NCBI RefSeq assembly: GCF_902686445.1
Contig: NC_062216.1
Location: 9,941,084 to 10,005,083, forward strand
Direction of reading: 5' to 3'
Length of the DNA: 64,000 bases
DNA from: Sciurus carolinensis
Taxonomy: Eukaryota; Chordata; Mammalia; Rodentia; Sciuridae
The first letter of the stretch is position 1. The number at the start of each line of letters is the position of its first letter. The translations under genes and the position numbers were made by a program. Positions 50,068-59,465 of the stretch are shown one piece after another. Below the pieces are notes generated by a model. It was not told the origin of the DNA. It searched no databases and was given only the letters and a program-made list of their open reading frames with translations.

Positions 50068-53002
50068 GCTGCCGGCCGCTCTGCTCCCGGCCCTGCCAGG
50101 CAGCCCGGCAGCCCCATGACCCGCCTGGCAGGCAGATGGGCCTTGGCGGAGGCAGAGAGGTAGAGGGCAGGAGTGCGCAGCTGCCACTCTGTTGGCTAAA
50201 GTGTAACACTTAAAACACTTTCTCCCCCTTGTGGGAACGTTTTATTTTTTAAAAAAGAAGCGAAAATATTTTTTTCCCCTAAAATAGGAGAGAGCCAAGA
50301 CTGACCAAGGGTATTCTGCAGCGAACCAGAGACCAAAGAATCACTAGTCCCCCTCCCACCTGCCCTGCCTCTGGGGCACTGGTTTGTACTGGACTGCGTG
50401 TCCTGTTTCCTGCCGAGTTGGTGAATCCTTTGCTTTCTCAACTCTTCCAGAAAGGACTGTGAGCAAGATGAATTTCTTTTTCTTAGAAAATGAGGAAGTT
50501 TCTGACTGGGGATGACGGGAGGGCAGGACCTCAGGAGAGGTGGGAAGAGCAGGCGCGTGCCTCCTGGGGCGTGGCTCCTCTTCCCCCCTCTGAACAGCTT
50601 CTGGAAGGAAGAGGAAAACCCTTCCGAGGTGACAGCTTTTGAGTCTGGGTTCCCTTGATGTTGGGTTGCCTCCCAACAAATGCTCCATGGCTTCTTCTCA
50701 AGACCCAGACGAGTCGACTTTTAGAGACTGTCCTCACAGAGCTGAGCCAGAAGGCGAAGGCTTTTTGAAACGTGGCAGTTGACCGCCCTTCCGTCTCCTG
50801 GAGGAGGCGTGGGAAGTTTCAGAGTCTGGGAAGCTGTCCTTACCTCAACCAAGCCCCCTGAGGTCCTTCTCTCCAGGGTGGAAGGACAGGCCAGACGTTT
50901 GCTCTCTGGTCTGGCACTTTTGGAAGCCTTTTCTGTGGGTGGCCCTGCAATGCTTCGAGGCTGCTCTCGCCTGGGCTTCACTGGGGATTTCCCCGTTTCT
51001 GCTTCTTGCCAAAGGCAGGATGAGGAAGGCCAAGGAGAGTCCTTGGGGGAGTGAGGTCCAGGAAGTCCAGGAGGAAGGCAGGGGTGGGTCAGCTGTCCCT
51101 GCCGTTTCGGCTACAGGGCTGTAGGGGGTAAGGGGTGCCCCAAGGTCAGTCTGCCAAGCTGTTCTTGTTGGGGGGAGTTTGAGGGAGTTTAGTGCCAACT
51201 AAGGATGAGCAGAGACTGAGCTGGCCAAGCCCAGAGGTAGGCCCCGGGTGTGTGAGTCTCTCCTTCCTCCCGGCTGACTTGGCCTCAGTACTTGTGACCT
51301 GCCAAACATGACCACCTGGGGCCCAGCTGTCTTGGGCACGAGTCCTGGGCCAATGTCCCAGGTGTCACAGGCTTAGGGAGTCCCACCTAGCCACTCTCCT
51401 GGGACTCAGCAGCCGTGTCCACCTTTGACTGTCCTTGAGACCCTTTTCTTGGTCCCAGGTGAAAACACCTGGCTGCTGACACTGTTGGTGACTTCACGTG
51501 GGAGGTAAACGTCTGCTTTTCAATCCGAGATCCACGGAGTGTTACCAAACCTGCAGACCTAAGAACAGGGGTGCGATGTTGTGAAGGGTGTTGTGGCCTG
51601 GGCTGGTGACAGAAGGGACAGACCCTCTCGTGCAAGGGTGTCTTTGGTGGGGTTGGGGGTATATTTTTATATTTTAGGGAAAAGGTGTATATGGAGTTCT
51701 GTCTCTTGGTAACGCTTGAAACCAGGCCGGCCAGAGGTGGCTCGGGGCTCTCCTGTCTCTTCAGCTGCGTGGAGAATTAAGAGCCGGCAGTGGCCTCTTG
51801 CTCTGGCCTTCTCAGCTCACTTCCCACGTTGTCCATCTTCAGATCTTACTGGGGAAGGGAGCGCGAGGGGCATCTGGACACGTGGGGCCTCTGCGTGGGA
51901 GGCCCAGCCCTCGCCCGGCTCATGCCGAGTCTCCCCGGCAGCAGAGCTGTTTGAATCCCTGCCTCCGTTTGGACCTTGTAGATAAAACTGGATATAAAGA
52001 TGTTCTCCACATGAGGCTGGCTTCTCATGCTGTTGGTTCCCGAGACAGAAAAGGAAGAGAGAGAAGGAATTGACGGGACACTTTAAAAGCTGAGGTGGCT
52101 TTCTTTTGTTTTCGTTCTCTATCTTGTTGCCACGCGGCCTTCCCCCTACGGTGGTTGGGCCTCCTTTGCCCTCTGTCCCCCTGCTTCTCTGTCTTGTTGC
52201 TGATGTGTTGGTTCCTGACATGTGGCTTGTCCTTGGGGTTGCTCCGCTTGTTTCTCCTTGGAGGGTGGGGGTGGCTGAGTTGACCCGGCGATCATGTCCA
52301 TTTTCATCTCCGTCTCCCTGCTTCCCAGCCCCCTGGGGCAGCGGAATCTGGCTGGAGGAAGATGCCACAGGTGTGCATTTGAAAGTAACAGGACTCATCT
52401 GCACAGCAGTTATCTAAGGAGAGTGTCCAGTGATGTTCCCCGAATTCAGGTTTTCTTTGAACTGCCTTCAGAGTTGGGGCTGTGTTTGGAGCAGCCTTAG
52501 TGAGGCTGAATCTCTGCCATGCTTGTTCAGGGCAGAAAGTCCAGACCATGTCTGTGGTCAGGGCAAGTCTCAGGTGGAGTATAAAAGGACTCTCAAGTAA
52601 CACAGCTTAGCGTTAATGCTGCGACTTTTAACCCGTCTCTGAAGGCAATCTTGTAACCTCAAACAGTGTTGTGAGCAGTGAGTGACTTTTTGAAGGACAA
52701 TATTAATTCAGATGTGGCAACTCCGTTGGAAGAAATCTGTCCTGTTACTTTCTGGTCATTCCAGGTTCTGACTTTACCAGGGGTGCCAAAAAAAAAAAAA
52801 AAAGGAAAGAAAAAGAGGGAGATAAATCCCATTTGTTAATTGTCTTATTGGCGCCCCTCCCCCCACTTCACCCCCCCCAGCTGTCTTCCAAGTATTATTT
52901 TTACTGTTAAAATTTTTTTAAAAAAATGTGAAATGTAATGTTTTTACAGCAACAATATGAAATATATTTTATAAGGAATAAAATGGTACATTGTCTGATT
53001 TG
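50068..53002 (+). other. ZNF395: ZNF395 3' UTR
   Basis: About 2.9 kb from the stop codon to the predicted cleavage site, with no recognisable interspersed SINE. The last few hundred bases turn AT-rich, with an A run at about 52790-52804, a C run near 52870 and T/A-rich tracts. The length and late A/T shift suit a long regulatory 3' UTR; the exact end is inferred from the AATAAA. Confidence 0.75.
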
Positions 53003-53025
53003 ATGTGTCTGTTCTTCTTCCCTTC
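52977..53025 (+). terminator. ZNF395: ZNF395 poly(A) signal
   Basis: AATAAA at 52977-52982 is followed about 20 nt later by a GT/T-rich element (gatgtgtctgttcttctt), the usual downstream cleavage-factor signal. Cleavage is predicted at about 53000. Confidence 0.75.
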
Positions 53026-53089
53026 TGCTCCCACAAAGAGTAAGATTCTCAGTGTTAGACAAGTGCTAGCATGTCACCCTGTAGAGCAG

Positions 53090-53270
53090 TAGGTGACATT
53101 TGCCAGGAACGGGGCCCAGTGCTTGCGTGAAGGCATTGTTATTGCTGCTACTTTACAAATGAGGAGAGGGAGGCACAGAGCTTCAATAACTTGCCCAAGT
53201 CACAAATTGGGATATAATGGCACCAGGACTGTCATCCAGGCAGTAACTATGTTCTACTGCTTATGTTGAC
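53090..53270 (-). repeat. MIR/L2-type ancient repeat
   Basis: ctactttacaaatgaggaga, ggcacagagcttcaataact, tgcccaagtcacaaattggg. It lies just beyond the ZNF395 cleavage site. Confidence 0.55.
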
Positions 53271-53353
53271 AAAAGGGAATATATTCTTGACCATATTCCC
53301 AAGTGTGTTGGGAAATGGACTTGGGATGTAGGAGAAAATATGTCATACCCCCT

Positions 53354-53722
53354 GTGTATTAGTCAGCTTTCCCTTATTATAATGAAATACCTGAGGCAGG
53401 CTAACTTTATGAAGAAAAACAAGTTTATTTAGCTCACAGTTTTGGGGGAGTGGAAATCCAGACTGCCAGGTTCAAGCTCTTGCAAGGGCACCCCCTCAGC
53501 TGTTTTACCTCATGACAGAAGGCAGTGGTGGAAGCTCCTATAAGAGGGAGAGATCACATCTGGAAAACAGGAGGTCAGAGGGGCTGGGGTCCCTCAGTTC
53601 TTTCCTGGGGCATACCTAGGGCCTCCTGCTAGGCACCACCTCCCAATTGCCACATTGAGGACCATACCTCCCAGCCCATGCATCTTTGGGAGACATACTC
53701 AGACACGTCCAAAGCATAGCAC
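53354..53722 (-). mobile_element. MaLR-like LTR relic, intergenic
   Basis: Antisense LTR: tgtattagtcagctttccct ... gaaatacctgaggcaggcta ... body to about 53722. Confidence 0.6.
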
Positions 53723-53971
53723 TCTACCTGAGCATGGTCTGCTCCCTAAGGCCATAGATTCTGGGTGCTGGGGTGACCCACAAGCTGGCCTTGGTGAGCA
53801 GGGTGTTGGCAGCAGGAAATATCATCCCACCCAGGGACTGGCTTATGCACCTTTAGTTGCTGAACTTTAAGAACCACTTGGCGTCTTATCTGTAGATTCT
53901 GAGACTATGTTAAATAAACCAGGTTGTTGTGGAAAGGTGTTTAAATGTTCAAAGATTATTTAAAATAAGGG

Positions 53972-54138
53972 GAGCTGGGCACAGTGGTGCAGGCCTGTAA
54001 ATCCCAGTGACAGGAGGCCGAGGCAGGAGTATTGCAAGTTTGAGGCCAGCCTGGACAACTTAGTGAGACACTGACCCTCCCCTGCTTAGAGTTAAAAGGT
54101 CACTCAGTGACTGAGTGCCCGGTTCAATCCCCAGGAGA
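53972..54138 (+). repeat. B1-dID SINE
   Basis: Sense B1 head (gagctgggcacagtggtgca, gaggccgaggcaggagtatt) and a degraded ID tail ending ggttcaatccccagg. Confidence 0.85.
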
Positions 54139-54805
54139 ATGAGGGGTGGGAGGAAGGGGAGGGGGAAGCAGGGAGAACTTGGTGCTTTTTTGTGTTGGTT
54201 GGGGTTGATGTTGGGGGCAGGTGTGAGACCTGATGAGACCCTTTTGCCTTCAGTCAGGGTGCTGTCCAGGAGAGGCAAGAGCTGGTGGGAGAGGCTGCTG
54301 AGGAGGAGTCCTCTCTGGGAGTGGGTTCCAGGGACCCCTGACATTGCTAGACAGCAAGGGTGGTGAGCTCTGAGAATTTGTGAAGACCTCTGTGGCACAG
54401 GCTGGTCCGGCCTCAGCCCACGCGTCAGTTTGTCTTCTTACCCCACGGTTCCTCCCCCTTTGGTGTGTTCCCCATTCCCAGTCGCTCTACCACATCCCCA
54501 CTGGAGTCTGCCATTTGCCAAAGTTCCCCCAAACCAGCTGGCATCCTCCATTGGCGATGGCTTGGTGATGGGGGCTCCCTAGACTCGCCTTCGTCGTGGC
54601 ATTAGGGGGCCCTCTCGCTTCCCAGACACCAAGACAAGAGTTTGGATGTGGGAAGGAGAGAGAAGCGGGGGTACTGAACTGTGCGGCTCCCGGGTGGGTC
54701 ATTCCTCCACCACAAGCCCCAGAGAGGCACACTTCTTATGTGTTCCAGGAAGTCCCTTGCCCCTGCCGGGGCTGACCACCTGCTGATTTCCTGTAACCCC
54801 TTGCT

Positions 54806-55121
54806 CTGGTCTGGGTGGCCCCTCCAAATTGCAGGTTGAAATTTAATAGCTAATTTCAGGATATTTTGGGGAGGTGGGTCCTTTAAGAGGTAGTTAGGTC
54901 CTGACTCCCGGCCTGAGGAGTGGACTGAGTGTTACCAGGAGTGGGTCAGTTGCTCCAGGAGTGGGCTCCTGTGAATGGTAAGCTCCCCCTGCCTCTGTCT
55001 TGCTTGTCCTTCTGCCATGTTAGGATGCAGTGAAAGGCTGTCACCTGTGTGGCCCCTTGTCTTGGACCTCTCAGCCTCCAGAACTGTAAGTCAAATAAAC
55101 CCATGTTGTGTACAATGTTCT
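54806..55121 (+). mobile_element. MaLR-like LTR relic, intergenic
   Basis: Sense copy with gaggtgggtcctttaagagg, the cagcctccagaactgtaagt block and an internal AATAAA (caaataaacccatg). Opposite orientation to the copy 1.1 kb to the left. Confidence 0.55.
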
Positions 55122-55457
55122 CTCAGTCTGTGGTAGTTTGCCCTCCATATCCGTGGGTTCTGCATCTGAAGATTCAACCAACTGCAGGCCGAGAATATTT
55201 AAAAAAAATTTCATCCATACTGAACATATTCAGACTTCTTATTAGTCCCCAAACAATGCAGCACAGCAACTATTTATGTAGCATTGACGTTGTATTAGGT
55301 ATTATCAGTGGAGAAAATTTGAAGTACATTGGAGGTTTTGTGTAAGTTTTATGCAAATACATCATTTTATATAGGGAACTTGAGCATCCTCAGGTTTTGA
55401 TATTCCCAGTGTGTCCTGAAACCAATCCCTTGTGGGTACTGAGGGATAACTCATTGT
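55122..55457. mobile_element. Tigger-like (TcMar) DNA transposon relic
   Basis: Characteristic phrases: ccctccatatccgtgggttc, gaagattcaaccaactgcag, gtattaggtattatcagtgg, gaacttgagcatcctcaggt. Nonautonomous, about 335 bp, no transposase frame. Confidence 0.65.
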
Positions 55458-55660
55458 GTCTTGTTACAGGGCCACAGACCAGACTAAGACCTGCTTTCTG
55501 CCTTTGAGGATGTTCAACTCCTCAATTACTCCAGGAGCTCCATGTTTCCTGATGACTCTGACATCACACACCATGTTTAGTGTAAAGTTGGAGATGAAAG
55601 TAGCATTGGCAGGTTTGTCCCCGCTCTACCCCTTTCCTTCTGTCCCAATCCATTGATCTT

Positions 55661-55785
55661 GAACCAGCAGGATTTGCATCACCTGGAACTTGATAAAAAT
55701 GCAAGATTCCACCTACTCAGAAACTGGGGTGCACCCCGGCAGCCTGGCCCCCTTAGTGCTGATGCACACGGTCTGGGAACCCCTG
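55661..55785 (+). mobile_element. MER5A-like DNA transposon relic
   Basis: Resembles MER5A in ttgcatcacctggaacttga and ctactcagaaactggggtg, then diverges. Confidence 0.45.
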
Positions 55786-55974
55786 GCCCTCTGCCTGCCT
55801 GTGCGTTCACACAGCTGTGCGCCTCAGTTCCCACCGCATGGTGCCCCTGGGCTGCTTTTGCCAGCGTGTCTTGCCCTACTTGATAGGATGCAGAACCATG
55901 AGCTTCTGCCTGGGCCTCCCAGGACAGGCGGCTCTGAAAGCACATGTGTGGAGTCCATGCTTTCTAGCACGTCA

Positions 55975-56024
55975 CTTAAAAACAGAAAACCAGTTATTAA
56001 CCATTTGCTCAGTAGAAGTTTAAT
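55975..56024 (-). terminator. PNOC: PNOC poly(A) signal (ATTAAA)
   Basis: The minus strand reads ATTAAA at 56024-56019, the commonest variant signal. It is followed by a T-rich tract (ggttttctgtttttaag) at about 55972-55990. No AATAAA closer to the coding exon on this strand fits the exon model. Confidence 0.5.
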
Positions 56025-56372
56025 GGAGAAATAGTTGTTTCCAACAATCAGTCAAAAAGAACAGCTCTTTACAAACAAGGTATGGTAGGATGAGCTGAAG
56101 CCCCGGACTCGATTTCCTATTCCTCTCACCCGCCCAGGAGGACCAGAGCTGGCTGAGGAGGAAAGATGGGGCCATTCGAATGTAGCTGGAGGAGTTACAA
56201 AAATACACTCTGGTGGAGCCTCAGGGCTGTGGCGAGACGTGCCTGGGGAGGGGAGGTGCTGGGGCAAAGCCGCGGGTCTGCGCTGCTCAGCGCCCGGGTG
56301 ACGAGGGGATCCTGAGTCCCAGCCGGCAGGTCTGGGGCTGGACACATGCTGTTTTGGGGATCACCTGGACGC
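56002..56372 (-). other. PNOC: PNOC terminal 3'-UTR exon
   Basis: The minus strand has a classic acceptor (catttctgtctccccag) ending at 56373, followed by GCGTCCAGGTGATCC. The exon runs about 370 nt to a poly(A) signal at 56019-56024. The junction CCCATGA|GCGTCCAGG fits what I remember of nociceptin mRNA; that memory is not a database check. Position about 3 kb from the ZNF395 end agrees with a small tail-to-tail gap. Confidence 0.6.
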
Positions 56373-59013
56373 CTGGGGAGACAGAAATGATGAAAATGGC
56401 AAACCTGATGGTTGTCTTGACCCTTGATCCTATTCGCCCCAGTGACTGGAGTCATCAAAACGAGGCCAGGGGAAGCCATCGACCCAATTCCTGCCGTCGC
56501 AGAAAGGTTCCTAATGCCCCCCACACATGGCTCCCCCACCTCCCAGCCCGAGTCCACTGGCAGGACAGATGGCCTCAAGGGAGGTCGGTGGGCTGTGACA
56601 TGAAAGGCAAAGGGACAAGCCCCCTATCCTGAGACTCCTCTCCTCCCTAGTATGCCTGCTGAATTGTGTCCTCATCCATGGTTTTCTCACAATACAAGTG
56701 CTTTTTAAGCCCCATGTCACTCATGCCTGGCCAGGAATAAATCTGCTGATTTCCACTGTCTTGAAGGGTCAAGTCAAAGGTACAGGGTCAGGGAAAGGGA
56801 AGGAAGTCACCGAGACCAGCTGTGCCCTTTGCACAGGCTGTCTAGGCTAGGCCGGCCCCACTTCCCTAGCACCTCAATTCTCTTTCTGAACAGGCTCTTA
56901 ATCCCCTCCAGTGCTCAGGAGCCCCCTTCCCACCTAGCCTTCTGAGTACAGATGGATCCTGGGTGTCTAGAAGTCAAGAGCAACTGTGGCCACGGGAGTC
57001 AGCCGAGTGGTGGAATCTCTCACACACAGGCCAGGCTGGGGTGTGTGTGGGTAAAAACAAGGCTCCAGCTGCCTGTTACAGACTCGTAAAACGTGGCCAT
57101 AGTGGAACTCAGCAGCTGTGCACATACAGAATTCAGACACAGAGAGAGCTGCACACGGAGAAGAGAGAGCCACCAGTAATACCCAAGCGAGCTGGCTAAC
57201 GTTGCCAGAGTTTCCATCCAGGACTTCGCAAAGCAGTGGATGGAAGTCGGTTACCAACCTTACTTTAGTCCCTCTCAGCTGAAAGGACAACAGAAAATCA
57301 GAAAAACCAATCGCCTGGATAGTTCCTCCCGTCCCGCCCCCCCAATAAATTGATTCCTGCCAATGCAAATCTTAAACTGTCTAGGAAAAGAGAACTGTTA
57401 TGGTTCAGAATTAGATATGGGCTTTGGTGTCCCTGAAGAGTCACTGTAAAGAACGTCTTTAAGATTTCAAGGAATCCAAACCATGCAACTTCTGATAGAT
57501 TTACCGTTAGGTTCTGTGTGAATACAGTGTAGAAAGAAACCTAATTCTTGTGCAGGGTTCAGGAGTATGACTTCAAACACAGTGCAGGTCTACTCTGCAC
57601 CTTGGGAGATTAGTCCTTCTGCTAAACTAAGCACGCCAACATTCTTCTCACAACTTAATATGTGTGTCTATATTTGGGGATGGGTTGGTTGCAGACAAAC
57701 TGGTTACAGCAAAGAACCATGTGATCTGCCTCTACACCATAGATTAACATATGAATTAATATACCTTGAAGGAAGAGGATTAATGATATTGCTAGTTCTT
57801 TTCATTAGGCCAAGTTTCTAGGCTATTTAGGAAGGCATGTGGGACTTTGTATATGATCATATTCCCTTACACAGATTAAGGCACAGGGTTGAGATTTTTC
57901 TTAAAATTTCAGAATATTGGGCTGGGGATATAACTCAGTTGGTAGAGTGCCTGCCTTGCATGCACAAGGCCCTGGGTTTAATCCCCAGCACCACACACAC
58001 ATACAATTCAGAATATGCTGTGCTAGTTTCCAGTGCCTCTCAAAGTTATGTATTGGTTGATGGGCCAAAGAGAGTTAAGTTTGGAATGACTGGGCAATTA
58101 GTCAGGACTTTGCTGTATGTTATCTGATATGTATTATATTTACTTATATGAGCATGCCCAGGGTTAAAGCAGAGCAAGAGGAAGAGAGAACAAGGAAGAA
58201 AGGAGAGAAACAAAGGTAAACAAAATAAAAATGGTGCCCTGCAAAGAAGCAACATGGAAGAAAGAAGAGGTGTTCATGAGTCCACATTCTAAAGAGTGTG
58301 GGCCAAATTCTCAAGGTCCTGCTTGGTGATGATGCCATTGATCACATTTCCCTGGTGAGGTGATAGGGTGGACAAATTGATTATGGAAGAAAGAAAAGCA
58401 GAAAGCATTAACTCCTGGTTCTAAGAAGAAATTCTTGGCAGGGGAAATGAGAAAGTTTAATGGTTTCCATGGAGTCAAGACAGACACCTTGAGACAGTAT
58501 CAAGGAAAGGGAGAGACGTAAGCCATCTTTGAAGGTGAAACAGCAACATCCCATCCACAGTAATCGGCCTCTGAATGGCTAAGAGGAGGTTCAGCTATTG
58601 GTTTCTAGAGTTAGTCTCTGAGGAAAGGTGAGCTGAATGGTTGCTATGGCAACTGGATAAGAGAATTGGTCCACTTATCTGTCCCCATAGTAACTAAGCT
58701 CCTGGAGGGCTATGGAGGAATTAGTTATCTTAGCATACTACTATTATCCCCATGGTAACCAATCTCCAAATGGGAGTGGTCAGCCTCAAAGAGCAATCTT
58801 AGGAAAATCTTTACTCCCTAGAGAAAGGGTGGGCAGGAGGCAGGGAGGTGAACTTCCCTCTCAAGTCTCCCAGGAGCTGGAGTCTTTGAGTGTGAGTGTG
58901 TGTGGGTGTGTGTGTGTGTGTGTGGTGCTGATGTGCTTCCAGGCCTGGGGGAGGCTAAGACAGTTGGTGTGTGAGGTCTCTTCTTGCCCCCAGCTCATTG
59001 GTGCCCAACTCAC
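56373..59013 (-). other. PNOC: PNOC last intron (within the 3' UTR)
   Basis: About 2.6 kb between the inferred donor at 59013 and acceptor at 56373. It contains one ID SINE (57919-58003), a TG-rich stretch at about 58890-58925 and otherwise unrecognised sequence. Open frames here are short and unconvincing. Confidence 0.55.
57919..58003 (+). repeat. ID SINE
   Basis: Sense ID: gggctggggatataactcag, gccctgggtttaatccccag, short CA-rich tail. Confidence 0.9.
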
Positions 59014-59060
59014 TCATGGGTTGCAGTGGCCAGTGCAGCTGGGAGGGGCTCCCCTTCCGG
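59014..59060 (-). other. PNOC: PNOC 3' UTR part of the main coding exon
   Basis: After the TAG the exon runs 47 nt to a strong donor: minus-strand CCCATGA|GTGAGT, with the GT at 59012-59013. An intron in the 3' UTR follows, so the last exon is wholly noncoding in the canonical form. Confidence 0.7.
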
Positions 59061-59465
59061 CTACACATTACCATTCTGGTGCAGGGTGCGTCGGCGCTGG
59101 CTGGACTGCATGCTCAGGACCAGGTACTGCCTCATGAACTCACTGAACCGCTTCTGGTTGGCCAGCTTCCGGGCCGACTTCCGGGCCCCGGTGAAGCCCC
59201 CAAATCTCTTCTGCAGTTGCTTCTGTTCTACCTCCCCAGCCTCATCCATGCCGGGCTCTGTCTCTTTCTGTGCTTGGAACAGGCTCCTGACCCGGGGCAT
59301 TCGCTTCAGGTGCTGCATCTCCGAGGGCCTCGGCTGGTAAAGAGTGGCGGCCACGTGCTCTGGGTCAGCAGGGCTGAGCTGCCAGGGGCCCCTGGCCATG
59401 ATCTTGGTGCACGGAGTCCAGAGAGGGCTGGGGAAGGTCTTCTCTTCACATTCAAGAATGCACAC
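59061..59465 (-). CDS. PNOC: PNOC main coding exon (prepronociceptin, C-terminal 134 aa)
   Basis: Minus-strand reading from an acceptor (ttttttgcag at 59466-59475) to TAG at 59061-59063 gives 134 residues that I recognise as prepronociceptin. In exon numbering: the Cys-containing N-domain (VCILECEEK to PLWTPC); dibasic K54-R55; the nocistatin region 56-85 ending EQKQLQ; K86-R87; nociceptin FGGFTGARKSARKLANQ at 88-104 (59154-59204); K105-R106; the FSEFMRQYLVLSMQSSQ peptide at 107-123; then R124-R126 and a short tail to V134. Paired basic residues are prohormone-convertase sites. Nociceptin is the agonist of the NOP (OPRL1) receptor; its first residue is Phe rather than the opioid Tyr, as expected. 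Human PNOC has 176 aa, so about 42 residues (signal peptide and first Cys residues) must come from an upstream exon not found in the window. Confidence 0.97.
   Translation of the reverse strand: MCILECEEKTFPSPLWTPCTKIMARGPWQLSPADPEHVAATLYQPRPSEMQHLKRMPRVRSLFQAQKETEPGMDEAGEVEQKQLQKRFGGFTGARKSARKLANQKRFSEFMRQYLVLSMQSSQRRRTLHQNGNV

Larger units (their letters stand above)
53003..55974. other. ZNF395-PNOC intergenic gap
   Basis: About 3 kb between the predicted 3' ends of two convergent genes. It is mostly repeats: MIR-like, two LTR relics in opposite orientation, a B1-dID, a Tigger-like relic and a MER5A-like relic. The unexplained part is 54140-54800, where I see only chance frames. Confidence 0.6.

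Noticed and set aside
49690..50209. 165- and 147-codon frames on the - strand
   Set aside because: Shadow of ZNF395 exon 10 and the start of its 3' UTR.
57919..58003. tRNA gene
   Set aside because: A- and B-box-like motifs are present here and in other ID copies, but the sequences carry A-rich or CA-rich tails and recur as dispersed copies, so they are SINEs.
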